A stretch of DNA of 48,413 nucleotides from Burkholderiales bacterium (GTDB lineage: Bacteria > Pseudomonadota > Gammaproteobacteria > Burkholderiales > Burkholderiaceae_C): NCBI GenBank assembly GCA_947453625.1, contig CANGHK010000039.1, positions 1 through 48,413 of the forward strand, written 5' to 3'. Shown piece after piece: positions 7,812 through 18,658 of this stretch (positions are counted from its first letter, which is position 1; each line of letters starts with the position of its first letter). Below the pieces are notes generated by a model. The model did no database searches, was not told the DNA's origin, and saw only the letters and a list, made by a program, of their open reading frames with translations. Both the position numbers and the translations under genes were made by a program.

Positions 7812-9766
7812 CAGAACGTCACCCCCACCGTGAAGTGCAGCCTGAACTTGCGCAACTCTTCGCCGTAGGCCAGGTCGATCTTGAGCGGGCCGATCGGGCT
7901 GCGCCAGCGCAGCCCGACGCCGTAGCCCAGCGCCGGCTTGTAGTCGCGCCAATGCGCCACCGCCCGGCCGGCATCGACGAACACCGCGCCCCAGACGGCC
8001 GGCTGCCTGGGCAGGATGGGCCGTGCCAGCTCGAAACTGGTGGTCAGCAGCGACGGGCCGCTGATGGTGCCGCCATCGCTGCCGGTGGGGGTCAGCGAGC
8101 GGTAGGCGTAACCGCGCACCGAGTCGTCGCCGCCGGCGCGGAAGCCCATCGCGTCGGGCACCGTGACCTTGTCGGACTTGAGGATCTGGCCGAGTTCCAG
8201 CCTGGCCTGGCCGAACCAGGTCTGGCCCAGCGGCAGGTAGCCGGTGAAGCGGCCGTACAGGCGCGCGAACGGCCCGGTGGTGCCGCCCGGGCTGGTCGAT
8301 TCACCAGCGCTCAGTTGCAGCGACATGCTGCGCCCGCGCGTGGGCAGCAGCACGCTGTCGAGGTCGCGCCACACCAGGTGGTAGTTGGCGCTGAGGGCGG
8401 TCGCGGTGTTGGGGCTGGGGCTGGTGCGGGTGACGGGCACCGAGTCGGTCTGCTGCGAGCGCAGCAACTCGCCGAAGTACAGCCGCTCGATGCGTGGTGT
8501 GTCCTGGGTGCGGCCCAGGCGCACGCGCTGCGACAGCACCATGTCGGTGCTGCTCTTGACATTGTCGACCTGCACTCCCAACAGGTTGCGGTAGAAGCCC
8601 TCGCCCGGATGCGTCAGGAAGTCACCGGTCCAGCTCTGTTTGTCGCGGCCCCATTCGATCTTGTTGTAGGCCGTCAAGGGATAGCCCAGCAGCCGGCGGT
8701 GGCGGTGCTCCAGCGTGGCCCGCGGGCCGGTGTTGGCGCTGACGCCCAGGCCCACGGTGGCCTGCTGGCGCGACAGCTCGGTCAAGCGCACCCGCAGCGG
8801 GATTGCCGCTGCCCGGCTGGCATCGGCCTCGAAGCTGACGCTCGCCGACTCGAACAAGCCGGCCTTCTGCAGGCGCTCCTGGTAGTCGAGCAACCGGGCC
8901 TCGGTCAGCGGCGTGCCAGGCGCGAAGCCGGCCAGGTTCCGCACCGTGGCCTCGTCGTGCAGCTTCAGGCCCTCGATCTGCAGCGGGCCGGCCAGGAACA
9001 GCGGGCCGCTGGCCAGCAGCACATGCAGTTCGGCGCGCTGGGTCGGCACATCGATGTCGGCCTGGGTCTCGTCCAGCCGCGGCGCGGCGTATCCCGCGGC
9101 GCGCAGCCGCGACAGCAGTTGCTGCTTGGCCTGCGACCAGTCGGTGTTGCGGAAGGGCTTGCCCTGCTGCTGCGCACCGGCCGTGGCCAGCGCCTGCTGC
9201 AGTTCCAGCGCCTCGGCCTCGCCCTGGGCCGCGCGCTGCTGCAACTCGCCGCGGGGCTCGATGGTGACGCTGGCGACCCGGGTGAGCGGGCCGGGCGTGA
9301 CCCGCAGGACCACCTGCTGGACCGGGCGGCTGCCACTGTCGTCGACGAGGCGCTGCACGCTGGCCTGGGCCTCGAAATAGCCCTCGGTCTGCAGCAACTC
9401 TCGCGCCTGGGCCGGCGCGGCCGCGGCCAGCCTGGCCCATTCGGCGTCGTCGACCGCCTCGTCGCCGCGCAGGCGCTGCACGCGGGCCAGGTCGAGGTAT
9501 TTTTCGAGCAGGCTGCGCAGATCGTCCGGCGCCTCCACCACCAGGCGCAGGCCCGGCGACAGGTCGGCGCTGACTGCGCCGGGATCGGCCGCGTCCTGGG
9601 GCAGCAGCGCGCAGCCGCCGGCCAGCATCCCCACTGCGCACGCCGTCAGCCACAGCGCTAGCTTCACCGCCACCTTCACCGCCACCTTCACCGCCACCCA
9701 CCGTGCCAGCCACAGCGCCGCGCTGGCCACCGGCCGCCAGTCGAGCCAGCGCAAGGCCTGGGTCAC
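7811..9766 (-). CDS. tamA: TamA, outer-membrane Omp85-family barrel
   Basis: POTRA-plus-barrel protein of the Omp85 superfamily; partner of TamB. An N-terminal segment with a hydrophobic stretch and MLAGGCALLPQ (lipobox-like, though with Ala rather than Leu at -3) is followed by POTRA-type sequence to about residue 310, including DDLRSLLEKYLDL and LLQTEGYFEAQAS. The barrel then shows the Omp85 motifs GFRAGGDDSVRGYAY, VWGAVFVDAGRAV and GLRWRSPIGPLKIDLA, and ends FRLHFTVGVTF with the terminal aromatic of an outer-membrane signal. The N-terminus holds a threefold VAVK repeat from a perfect 12-bp tandem repeat, so a start downstream of 9766 (for example a GTG inside the repeat) is possible. It overlaps tamB by one base and lies 10 bp from the VWA gene. 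Confidence 0.95.
   Translation of the reverse strand: MTQALRWLDWRPVASAALWLARWVAVKVAVKVAVKLALWLTACAVGMLAGGCALLPQDAADPGAVSADLSPGLRLVVEAPDDLRSLLEKYLDLARVQRLRGDEAVDDAEWARLAAAAPAQARELLQTEGYFEAQASVQRLVDDSGSRPVQQVVLRVTPGPLTRVASVTIEPRGELQQRAAQGEAEALELQQALATAGAQQQGKPFRNTDWSQAKQQLLSRLRAAGYAAPRLDETQADIDVPTQRAELHVLLASGPLFLAGPLQIEGLKLHDEATVRNLAGFAPGTPLTEARLLDYQERLQKAGLFESASVSFEADASRAAAIPLRVRLTELSRQQATVGLGVSANTGPRATLEHRHRRLLGYPLTAYNKIEWGRDKQSWTGDFLTHPGEGFYRNLLGVQVDNVKSSTDMVLSQRVRLGRTQDTPRIERLYFGELLRSQQTDSVPVTRTSPSPNTATALSANYHLVWRDLDSVLLPTRGRSMSLQLSAGESTSPGGTTGPFARLYGRFTGYLPLGQTWFGQARLELGQILKSDKVTVPDAMGFRAGGDDSVRGYAYRSLTPTGSDGGTISGPSLLTTSFELARPILPRQPAVWGAVFVDAGRAVAHWRDYKPALGYGVGLRWRSPIGPLKIDLAYGEELRKFRLHFTVGVTF
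9663..9698. repeat. 12-bp tandem repeat, three perfect copies, inside the 5' end of tamA
   Basis: TTCACCGCCACC occurs three times in exact tandem. Read on the minus strand it encodes VAVK three times just before the hydrophobic segment of TamA's export signal. The unit is a multiple of three, so copy-number changes keep the frame and would add or remove a lysine-containing tetrapeptide. Confidence 0.95.
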
Positions 9767-9776
9767 CGGGCGGGTG

Positions 9777-10949
9777 TCACTTGGTCAGCAGGCGCATCGC
9801 CCCTTCCAGGCCCGCCAGGGTGAGCGGGAACATGCGCTGGTTGACCAGTTGCTGCACCACCGAGATGCTCTGCCGGTACTGCCAGACGCCTTGCGGCTCG
9901 GGGTTGATCCAGGCAAATTTCGGGAACGCAGTCGTCAGGCGCTGTATCCACTCGGCGCCGGGCTCTTCGTTGTTGTACTCGACGCTGCCGCCGGGTTGCA
10001 GGATCTCGTAGGGGCTCATCGTCGCGTCGCCAATGAACAGCAGCTTGTAGTCCTTGTTGTACTTGCGGATCAGGTCCCAGGTGGCGGTCTTCTCGCTGAA
10101 GCGGCGCCGGTTGTTCTTCCACATGAAGTCATACGGACAGTTGTGGAAGTAATAGAACTCGAGGTGCTTGAACTCGGTCTTGGCGGCCGAGAACAACTCC
10201 TCGACACGGTGGATATGCTCGTCCATCGTGCCGCCCACGTCCATCAGCAGCAGCACCTTGACCTTGTTGTGGCGCTCGGGCACCAGCTTGATGTCGAGGT
10301 AGCCGGCGTTGGCCGCGGTGCTGTGGATGGTGTCTTCCAGGTCGAGCTCGGTCTCGGCGCCTTCGCGGGCGAAGCGGCGCAGCCGGCGCAGCGCGACCTT
10401 GATGTTGCGCGTGCCGAGCTCCAGCGTGTCGTCGTAGTCCTTGTAGGCGCGCTGGTCCCACACTTTGACCGCGCTCTTGTTGCGGCTCTTGTCCTGGCCT
10501 ATGCGTATGCCTTGCGGATTGACGCCGTAAGCGCCGAACGGGCTGGTGCCGCCGGTGCCTATCCACTTGCTGCCGCCCTCGTGGCGTTCTTTCTGCTCCT
10601 CGAAGCGTTTCTTGAGCGTCTCCATCAGCTCGTCCCAGCCCATCTTCTCGATCTTGGCCTTTTCCTCGGCGCTGAGCTCGAGCTCCAGGTTCTTGCGCAG
10701 CCAATCCAGTGGCACGTCCTTGGTGAAGTCGGCCAGCATCTCGACGCCCTTGAAATAGGCGCCGAAAGCGCGGTCGAACTTGTCGAACAGCGCCTCGTCC
10801 TTGACCAGCGTGGTGCGCGCCAGGTAGTAGAACTGGTCGACCGAGTGGTCGATCACGCCGACCTTGACGGCTTCCAGCAGGGTGAGGAATTCCTTCACCG
10901 AGACCGGCAGCTTGGCCGCACGCAGCGCGTAGAAGAAGTTGATCAGCAT
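9777..10949 (-). CDS. VWA/CoxE-like domain protein
   Basis: A 390-residue cytosolic protein of the COG3552/CoxE type that usually works with a MoxR AAA+ ATPase, possibly as an adaptor or metal-insertion chaperone. It starts MLINFFYALRAAKLPVSVKEF, a typical N-terminus for the group. The C-terminal VWA fold begins KVLLLMDVGGTMDEH: the metal-site motif DxSxS is here D237-V-G239-G-T241, so serine is replaced by glycine, a variant known in this group. Further VWA sequence includes FIGDATMSPYEI. A basic, Glu-rich region at about 95-200 precedes it. Frames upstream of the ATG at 10949 look non-coding. The probable MoxR partner is at 14075-14929, separated by three other genes. Confidence 0.88.
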   Translation of the reverse strand: MLINFFYALRAAKLPVSVKEFLTLLEAVKVGVIDHSVDQFYYLARTTLVKDEALFDKFDRAFGAYFKGVEMLADFTKDVPLDWLRKNLELELSAEEKAKIEKMGWDELMETLKKRFEEQKERHEGGSKWIGTGGTSPFGAYGVNPQGIRIGQDKSRNKSAVKVWDQRAYKDYDDTLELGTRNIKVALRRLRRFAREGAETELDLEDTIHSTAANAGYLDIKLVPERHNKVKVLLLMDVGGTMDEHIHRVEELFSAAKTEFKHLEFYYFHNCPYDFMWKNNRRRFSEKTATWDLIRKYNKDYKLLFIGDATMSPYEILQPGGSVEYNNEEPGAEWIQRLTTAFPKFAWINPEPQGVWQYRQSISVVQQLVNQRMFPLTLAGLEGAMRLLTK

Positions 10950-11067
10950 GGCTTGAGTCTTTCCGGACGGTGGACAGTCAATGATCCGCAAACAGAGCAT
11001 ACCCATTTCGCGCCGAAATTCATTCGGCGCCGCAGGGGCTGCGAGGAGGGGCTGGCGGGCCGCCGGG

Positions 11068-13149
11068 TCACGGGCGCTTGCGGCCGCGGCCTTTGGCGGG
11101 TTCTGCACCGGCTGCCGCCGGCAGCGGCTTGGACGGGTGTTGTGTCGGATTCGGGTGCTGGCGATGCGCTTTGAGCCAGCCGAAGAACTCCGCATGCCAC
11201 AGCTTGGCGTTGCGCGGCTTGACGATCCAGTGGTTCTCGTCCGGAAACCACAGCAGCCGCGCCTCGACCTGGCGCGCTTTCAGGGTGTTGTAGTAGGCGA
11301 GGCCCTGGGCATCGGGCACGCGGTAGTCGAGCGCGCCGTGGATCACCAGCGTGGGGGTGTTCATCTGCGCGGCGAAGGCATGCGGGCTCTGGGCGTTGAC
11401 GCGGGCCATGTCGTCCCAGTACCAGCCGCCCAACTCCTTGGCATGCCAGGCCCAGGCGTCGTCGGCGAACATCGCCGTCCAGTCGAAGCAGCCGGCGTGG
11501 CAGACGTAGGCCGCATAGCGTCCGCCCGCACCGCCCGGGACATGGCCGTTCATCCAGGCCACCATGAAGCCGCCGTAGCTGCCGCCGGTGGCATAGACCC
11601 GGGTCGGGTCGATGTAGGGGCGTTTGAGCAGTTCGGTGGTGGCGGCTTCGATGTCCTGCAGTTCCAGTTCGCCCCAGCGCCGGGTGATGCTGTCGAGAAA
11701 GGCGTGGCCGAAGCCCGACGAGCCGTGGTAATTGACGACCGCCACGACATTGCCCTGGGCCGCGAACAGCGCGTTGTTCCAGCGGTAATGCCAGTTGTCG
11801 CCGACAGCGGTGTGCGGGCCGCCATGGATCACCTGCAGCAGCGGGTAGGTTCGGGCGGGGTCGAAGCCCGGCGGATAGAACAGCCAGACCTGCACCGGGT
11901 CGCCCAGCGCGCCGGCAACGCTGATGGTCTCATGCCGTCCGAGCGCGATCTTGCCCATCAGCTTGTCGTTGAAGGTCTCGATGCGCAGCGCCGGCGCGCC
12001 CGGCAGATGGGCTTGCAGCCGCGCCGGGTGGTCGGCTGCGTCGGTCAGCGTCACCAGCGTGCCGGCGGCCTTGTCGAAGCTGTTCAAGCAGCCGCCGCGC
12101 ACCACGGCCTCGGCCCGCCGGTCGGCCAGGTCGAAGCGCCAGAGGTGGCGCTGGCCCTGCTGCTCGGCCGCGAACAGCAGCGCTTGGCCATCGTCCTCCC
12201 ACAGCAGCGGCGCCTGCACCGAATGGTCCCACTCGGCGCTGACCACCTCGACCGGCTGGCCCGCGCTGACCACCGCCAGCTGCCCCGGCATGGTGTGGCT
12301 GAGCGCCTGGTGGCTGGCGATGAAAGCGACGCTGCTGCCGTCCGGGCTGTAGCGCGGGTGGTTGAAATCCCAGCCCACGTCCTGCGCCAGGGTCTCGAAG
12401 CGCTTGCGCTTCAGGTCGAACTCGGCCAGCGCGAAGCGGCCGTCGCTGCGCTTCTCGGGCGCCGGGTCGTAGGCGAACACCACCCGTTTGCCGTCGGGCG
12501 AGATGTCGAAGCAGTGCGCGTCCGGTTCGGCGCGCTGCAACTCGAAGCCGCTGCCCTCGAACAGGTCACGCACCTTGCCGCTGGCCAGGTCCATCAGGTG
12601 CAGGTGCGGTACCCGGCCGGCAGGGGTGAAGTGGTCCCAATGGCGGTAGAAGGCCTCGCTGGTGGCGTAACCGGTGTCCTTGCGCGCCTTGAAGTCCCGC
12701 AGCGCCTTGGCCTGCGCCTTGGCACCCTTCAGCCCCGGCCAGACCCAGGAGATGAAGACGATGCGCTGGCCATCCGGGCACCAGCGGAAGGCGTCGATGC
12801 CGGTGGGCACGTCGCCGACCCGGTGCGCCTCGCCGCCGTCGGGCGCGATGAGGTAGAACTGCGGCGACTCGTCCTTGTGGCCCTGCTGCTCGCGCCTGGC
12901 GATGAAGCCGACCTGGTCGCCTTGCGGCGAGAAGCGCGGCTGGCCGTCCTTGTCGCCACATTGGGTCAGCGGCCGCGGTGCGCCGCCCAGCGTCGACAGC
13001 AGCCACAGCGCGCTGCGGCCCTGGTTGTCCGCCATCGAAAAGCTGGCCAGCGAACAGACCGCCTGCGCGCCGTCGGGCGACAAGCTGGGCGGACCCAGGC
13101 GCTCGATCTGCCACAGGTCGTCGATCGTGATGGGCTTGCTGCGGGCCAT
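11068..13149 (-). CDS. S9-family (prolyl oligopeptidase-type) serine peptidase
   Basis: 693-residue dipeptidyl-peptidase or acylaminoacyl-peptidase-like enzyme. The N-terminal ~410 residues form a WD40-like/TolB propeller with repeated LSPDG, FSPQGDQ and YSPDGSS strands that gates access to the active site. The C-terminal alpha/beta-hydrolase domain supplies nucleophile Ser524 in GGSYGGF, Asp608 in GALDYRVPD and His640 in ENHWI, so the catalytic triad is complete. No signal peptide is visible (MARSKPITIDDLWQIERLG), implying cytoplasmic hydrolysis of short peptides. The tail is Pro/Lys/Arg-rich. It lies between the VWA gene (118 bp away) and the GNAT gene (45 bp) and may share a transcript, but a functional link is not evident. 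Confidence 0.93.
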   Translation of the reverse strand: MARSKPITIDDLWQIERLGPPSLSPDGAQAVCSLASFSMADNQGRSALWLLSTLGGAPRPLTQCGDKDGQPRFSPQGDQVGFIARREQQGHKDESPQFYLIAPDGGEAHRVGDVPTGIDAFRWCPDGQRIVFISWVWPGLKGAKAQAKALRDFKARKDTGYATSEAFYRHWDHFTPAGRVPHLHLMDLASGKVRDLFEGSGFELQRAEPDAHCFDISPDGKRVVFAYDPAPEKRSDGRFALAEFDLKRKRFETLAQDVGWDFNHPRYSPDGSSVAFIASHQALSHTMPGQLAVVSAGQPVEVVSAEWDHSVQAPLLWEDDGQALLFAAEQQGQRHLWRFDLADRRAEAVVRGGCLNSFDKAAGTLVTLTDAADHPARLQAHLPGAPALRIETFNDKLMGKIALGRHETISVAGALGDPVQVWLFYPPGFDPARTYPLLQVIHGGPHTAVGDNWHYRWNNALFAAQGNVVAVVNYHGSSGFGHAFLDSITRRWGELELQDIEAATTELLKRPYIDPTRVYATGGSYGGFMVAWMNGHVPGGAGGRYAAYVCHAGCFDWTAMFADDAWAWHAKELGGWYWDDMARVNAQSPHAFAAQMNTPTLVIHGALDYRVPDAQGLAYYNTLKARQVEARLLWFPDENHWIVKPRNAKLWHAEFFGWLKAHRQHPNPTQHPSKPLPAAAGAEPAKGRGRKRP

Positions 13150-13194
13150 GCGGGCTCCTGGGGGGATGGCGGGCGCCGGTGTGCGCTGTGGCGG

Positions 13195-13794
13195 TCAGGC
13201 CGGGCGGGCGAGCTGGAAATCCAGGTGCGCCCGCACGGTGGGCCACTCGTCGGCGGTGATGCTGTAGACCGCGGTGTCGCGCAGCGTGCCGTTGGACGCG
13301 CGCTGGTGGCAGCGCAATACGCCGTCGAGCTGCGCGCCCAGGCGCTCGATCGCGCGCCGGCTCTGCTGGTTGAAACGGTGGGTGCGGAATTCGACCGCGA
13401 TGCAGCCCAGCGTCTCGAAGGCATGGCCCAGCAGCAGCCGCTTGGCCTCGGTGTTGAGCGGCGTGCGCTGGGCGCTGCGCGCGTACCAGGTCGAGCCTAT
13501 CTCCACCCGCTGGTGGCTGGCGTCGATGTTCATGTAGGTCGTCATGCCCACGGCGCGGCCGCTGGCGTCCATCACCGCCCAGGGCAGCATGGACCCGGTC
13601 GCCAGCAGGGCCAGCCGGCGCGCTATCTCGGCCGCCATCGCCTCGGGTGCCGGAATCGCGGTGTACCAGAGCTTCCAGAGCTCGCCGTCGCGCACCGCCT
13701 CAGTCAGCGCCGGCGCATGGTGGACGGCCAGCGGTTCGAGCCGCACATGCTGGCCTTGGAGGGTGACGGGTTGGGTGATGCGGGGCAGGGTCAT
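13195..13794 (-). CDS. GNAT-family N-acetyltransferase (RimJ/RimL-like)
   Basis: 199-residue acetyltransferase predicted to move acetyl from acetyl-CoA to an amine. It starts MTLPRITQPVTLQGQHVRLEPL, with the HVRLEPL strand typical of RimJ/RimL-type enzymes. The core has VGMTTYMNID and VEIGSTWYARSAQRT (beta-4 with part of the CoA-binding loop), then LLLGHAFETLGCIAVEFRTHRFNQQSRRAIERLG, where the Asn-x2-Ser-x3-Ile segment is the conserved distal CoA site. The ATG at 13794 begins 5 nt after the stop of the upstream small membrane protein, indicating co-transcription. The substrate is unknown. Confidence 0.88.
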   Translation of the reverse strand: MTLPRITQPVTLQGQHVRLEPLAVHHAPALTEAVRDGELWKLWYTAIPAPEAMAAEIARRLALLATGSMLPWAVMDASGRAVGMTTYMNIDASHQRVEIGSTWYARSAQRTPLNTEAKRLLLGHAFETLGCIAVEFRTHRFNQQSRRAIERLGAQLDGVLRCHQRASNGTLRDTAVYSITADEWPTVRAHLDFQLARPA

Positions 13795-13798
13795 GGTC

Positions 13799-14041
13799 TC
13801 ATTCCCGGGGGGTGTTGTGGCGCACGCGCCAACGCAGCGACGCCCATTTGCCGGCGCCGCAGCCCAGCAGCAGCAAAGCCCAGCCCATGACGCTGCGGGC
13901 CAGGCCCTGGCCGTCCGCCAGAACGTCGCAGCCGAACCAGCGCCCCAGCTGCCAGCCCGCCAGCGCACCGCCGACGAAGCCGACCGCGTCGACCAGGCCA
14001 TCGGCCAATGCGTCGCGGGCCGTCCGGACCGGGGGGCTCAT
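13799..14041 (-). CDS. Small hypothetical membrane protein
   Basis: 80 residues starting MSPPVRTARDALADGLVDA. Two hydrophobic stretches are visible, VGFVGGALAGWQLGRWFG and MGWALLLLGCGAG, the first with glycine-zipper spacing, followed by a basic tail (KWASLRWRVRHN). The N-terminal helix is amphipathic. It sits 33 bp after the MoxR gene and 4 bp before the GNAT start, which favours a real gene over a chance frame. A TTG two codons upstream is an alternative start. I do not recognise a family. Confidence 0.6.
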   Translation of the reverse strand: MSPPVRTARDALADGLVDAVGFVGGALAGWQLGRWFGCDVLADGQGLARSVMGWALLLLGCGAGKWASLRWRVRHNTPRE

Positions 14042-14074
14042 CGACAACTCACAGGCGGAGCCGGGCGCCTGCGC

Positions 14075-14929
14075 TCAGCGGTTGTGGCGCTGCATGAACA
14101 CCAACTTCTCGAACAGGCTGACGTCCTGCTCGTTCTTCAGCAGCGCGCCCACCAGCGGCGGCACCGTGACCTTCTGGTCCTGGCTTTGCAGCACTTCGAG
14201 CGGGATGTCCTCGGCCAGCAGCAGCTTGAGCCAGTCCAGCAACTCGGAGGTCGACGGCTTCTTCTTCAGCCCGGGCAGGTTGCGCACGTCGTAGAAGGTC
14301 TTCATCGCCGCGCCCAGCAACTCGGCCTTGAGGCCGGGGAAGTGCACATCGACGATGCGCTTCATCGTGTCGGCGTCGGGGAACTTGATGTAGTGGAAGA
14401 AGCAGCGCCGCAGGAAGGCGTCGGGCAGCTCTTTCTCGTTGTTCGAGGTGATGAAGACCAGCGGCCTGTGCTTGGCCCGCACCAGTTCGCGGGTCTCGTA
14501 GACATAGAACTCCATCCGGTCGATCTCGCGCAGCAAGTCGTTCGGAAATTCGATGTCGGCCTTGTCGATCTCGTCGATCAGCAGCGCCACCGGTTGGTCG
14601 GCGGTGAAGGCCTGCCACAGCACGCCGCGCACGATGTAGTTGCTGATATCGCGCACTTTCTCCGAGCCTTCGATGCCCGAGAGCTGGCTGTCGCGCAGCC
14701 GGCTCACCGCGTCGTACTCGTACAGGCCTTGCTGGGCCTTGGTGGTGCTCTTGACATGCCATTGCAGCAGCGGCATGCCTAGCGCGGCAGCCACCTCTTC
14801 TGCCAGCATGGTCTTGCCGGTGCCGGGCTCGCCCTTGACCAGCAGCGGGCGCTGCAGCGTGATCGCCGCGTTGACCGCCAGCATCAGGTCTTGGGTGGCG
14901 ACGTAGTTGTCCGTTCCTTGGAACTTCAT
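14075..14929 (-). CDS. MoxR-family AAA+ ATPase
   Basis: 284-residue ATPase of the MoxR class, chaperone-like machines that usually act with a VWA protein to mature or activate a target complex. Starting MKFQGTDNYVATQDLMLAVNAA, it has Walker A GEPGTGKT at 33-40, Walker B LLIDEID with Asp119-Glu120, sensor-1 FITSNNEKELP with the catalytic Asn, and an arginine-finger region DAFLRRCFFHYI. The C-terminal lid includes RNLPGLKKKPSTSELLDW. The ATG at 14929 is chosen because family similarity begins exactly there, although the frame is open far upstream. The VWA gene at 9777-10949 is the likely partner. Confidence 0.93.
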   Translation of the reverse strand: MKFQGTDNYVATQDLMLAVNAAITLQRPLLVKGEPGTGKTMLAEEVAAALGMPLLQWHVKSTTKAQQGLYEYDAVSRLRDSQLSGIEGSEKVRDISNYIVRGVLWQAFTADQPVALLIDEIDKADIEFPNDLLREIDRMEFYVYETRELVRAKHRPLVFITSNNEKELPDAFLRRCFFHYIKFPDADTMKRIVDVHFPGLKAELLGAAMKTFYDVRNLPGLKKKPSTSELLDWLKLLLAEDIPLEVLQSQDQKVTVPPLVGALLKNEQDVSLFEKLVFMQRHNR

Positions 14930-15013
14930 GGCGGATGAGGCCGTGGCGGACGGCCTTTGTGAGGGGTGGAAGAGGGCTGTTGGAGCAGTCGAAATGAGTA
15001 TAAGGGTGGCCTC

Positions 15014-15019
15014 TATAAT
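15014..15019 (+). promoter_or_regulatory. Candidate -10 box for the cytochrome c4 gene
   Basis: A perfect TATAAT lies 99 bp before the cytochrome start in otherwise GC-rich DNA, within CTCTATAATCCC. No convincing TTGACA is present at 16-18 bp spacing, so a weak -35 or an activator would be needed. The 14930-15118 interval holds nothing else I recognise. Confidence 0.45.
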
Positions 15020-15118
15020 CCCGAGACCCTGTGGTGACAGCGCGAACGCTTGACCCAGGTCATTCCCTGTGGCCGCTGTGCGGCACTCCAGTTCCCGTGA
15101 CATCCCACTTGTCTGACG

Positions 15119-15814
15119 ATGAAAAAAGCCCAATTTCTGCTTCCCCTGGTGCTGGCGCTGGCCGGCCTGTGCGGCCCGTCGCAGGCCCAGGACACCAAAG
15201 CCGGTGACGCCGCCAAGGGTGGTGACAAGGCCGCGATGTGCATCGGATGCCACGGCATCGCGGGCTACCAGGCCAGCTTTCCCGAGATCTACAAGGTGCC
15301 GATGATTGCGGGTCAGGGCGCCAAGTACATCGTGTCGGCCCTCACCGCCTACCAGAAGGGCGATCGCAAGCACCCGACGATGCGTGGCATCGCTGCATCG
15401 CTGAGCGAACAGGACATGGCCGATCTGGCCGCTTATTACGAGGCGCTGGGCAAGTCTGCCGCCGGCAATCCGGCGCCCGTCGCGCTGGCCAAGCCCGTGC
15501 CCGAGGCGCTGAAGGACAGGATGGCGGTCTGTGTGTCGTGCCACGGCGCCAATTTCAGCGCGCCCATCGACGGCGCCTTCCCGCGCCTGGCCGGCCAGCA
15601 TCCCGACTACCTCTACGCCGCGCTCAAGGCCTACCACACCGACGGCAACCCGCTGGTGGGCCGCGGCAACGTGACGATGCGCAGCCAGGTGGTGCAGGAA
15701 GCCGACGGCAAGAAGAAGCTGACCTTCAACACCGCCGAACTCAAGCAAGTGGCGGCCTACCTGGGGTCGCTGCCCGGCGACCTGAAGGTCGTGCCGCAGA
15801 GCCGGTTCAGGTAA
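15119..15814 (+). CDS. Cytochrome c4-type di-haem electron carrier
   Basis: 231-residue periplasmic protein. A Sec signal MKKAQFLLPLVLALAGLCG is cleaved near SQA/QD (about residue 23). Two CxxCH haem sites are present, CIGCH at 41-45 and CVSCH at 138-142, each heading a cytochrome c-like half with the duplication typical of cytochrome c4 (PMIAGQGAKYIVSALTAY in the first half, PRLAGQHPDYLYAALKAY in the second). MRGIA and MRSQV supply plausible methionine ligands. Cytochrome c4 delivers electrons to terminal oxidases. It has its own candidate -10 box and is followed by a hairpin terminator, so it is probably a single-gene unit, divergent from the MoxR gene. Confidence 0.95.
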   Translation: MKKAQFLLPLVLALAGLCGPSQAQDTKAGDAAKGGDKAAMCIGCHGIAGYQASFPEIYKVPMIAGQGAKYIVSALTAYQKGDRKHPTMRGIAASLSEQDMADLAAYYEALGKSAAGNPAPVALAKPVPEALKDRMAVCVSCHGANFSAPIDGAFPRLAGQHPDYLYAALKAYHTDGNPLVGRGNVTMRSQVVQEADGKKKLTFNTAELKQVAAYLGSLPGDLKVVPQSRFR

Positions 15815-15838
15815 TTCCGGCGCGCTCGTCGCATCGAG

Positions 15839-15861
15839 AACCGCTGCCCCGTGCAGCGGTT
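15839..15861. terminator. Bidirectional hairpin terminator between cytochrome c4 and the copper ATPase
   Basis: AACCGCTGC (15839-15847) pairs perfectly with GCAGCGGTT (15853-15861) around a 5-nt CCCGT loop, followed on the plus strand by TTCC. It sits between two convergent genes, 25 bp after one stop and 39 bp before the other. Confidence 0.75.
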
Positions 15862-15899
15862 TTCCGTTACGGCACCGCGCAAGCGCCGCGCGCAGCCGC

Positions 15900-18347
<2,448 letters not shown>

Positions 18348-18417
18348 GAGCGCCATGCTAGCCCGGCCGCCCGCCTCAGGGTCGATACTGCACAGTCCGA
18401 CAACCTGGAGCCCGACG

Positions 18418-18609
18418 ATGATCGAACTCACTCTGCCCACCATGACCTGCGGTCACTGCGTGCGGACTGTCACCGAGACCGTGCAGCGCATAGACGCCGC
18501 AGCCACGGTGCAGATCGACCTGCCCACGCACCGCGTCAGCATTGCGTCGCAGCAGCCGGCTGAACTGTTCACTGCCGCGCTGGTCGAGGAAGGCTACGTG
18601 CCGGCCTGA
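18418..18609 (+). CDS. Small heavy-metal-associated (CopZ-like) copper chaperone
   Basis: 63 residues forming a single HMA fold: [20 protein letters not shown], with metal-binding Cys11 and Cys14, and the terminal aromatic position in EEGYVPA. Proteins of this size carry Cu(I) in the cytoplasm and hand it to the N-terminal domains of CopA. Position directly divergent from copA supports this. The ATG at 18418 is preceded by TGGAG about 9 nt upstream. The longer open frame upstream is antisense to copA. Confidence 0.88.
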   Translation: MIELTLPTMTCGHCVRTVTETVQRIDAAATVQIDLPTHRVSIASQQPAELFTAALVEEGYVPA

Positions 18610-18636
18610 GCCGCGGAAGAATAGGGGTGTGTGCAG

Positions 18637-18651
18637 GCCGCCGCAGGCGGC
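18637..18651. terminator. Short GC hairpin between convergent genes
   Basis: GCCGCC and GGCGGC (loop GCA) form a 6-bp stem between the copper chaperone stop (18609) and the DUF1841 stop (18659). There is no U-tract, so terminator function is only suggested by position. Confidence 0.3.
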
Positions 18652-18658
18652 TCGAGGG

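Noticed and set aside
3561-7868. A >1400-codon open frame antisense to tamB
   Set aside because: It is a composition artefact of ~70% GC DNA; the protein is low-complexity Gln/Ala/Arg/Gly-rich, and the opposite strand encodes clear TamB motifs and overlaps tamA by one base.
18348-18417. CueR-type operator between copA and the copper chaperone
   Set aside because: No MerR-family dyad or 19-20 bp spaced promoter is visible in the 70 bp gap.
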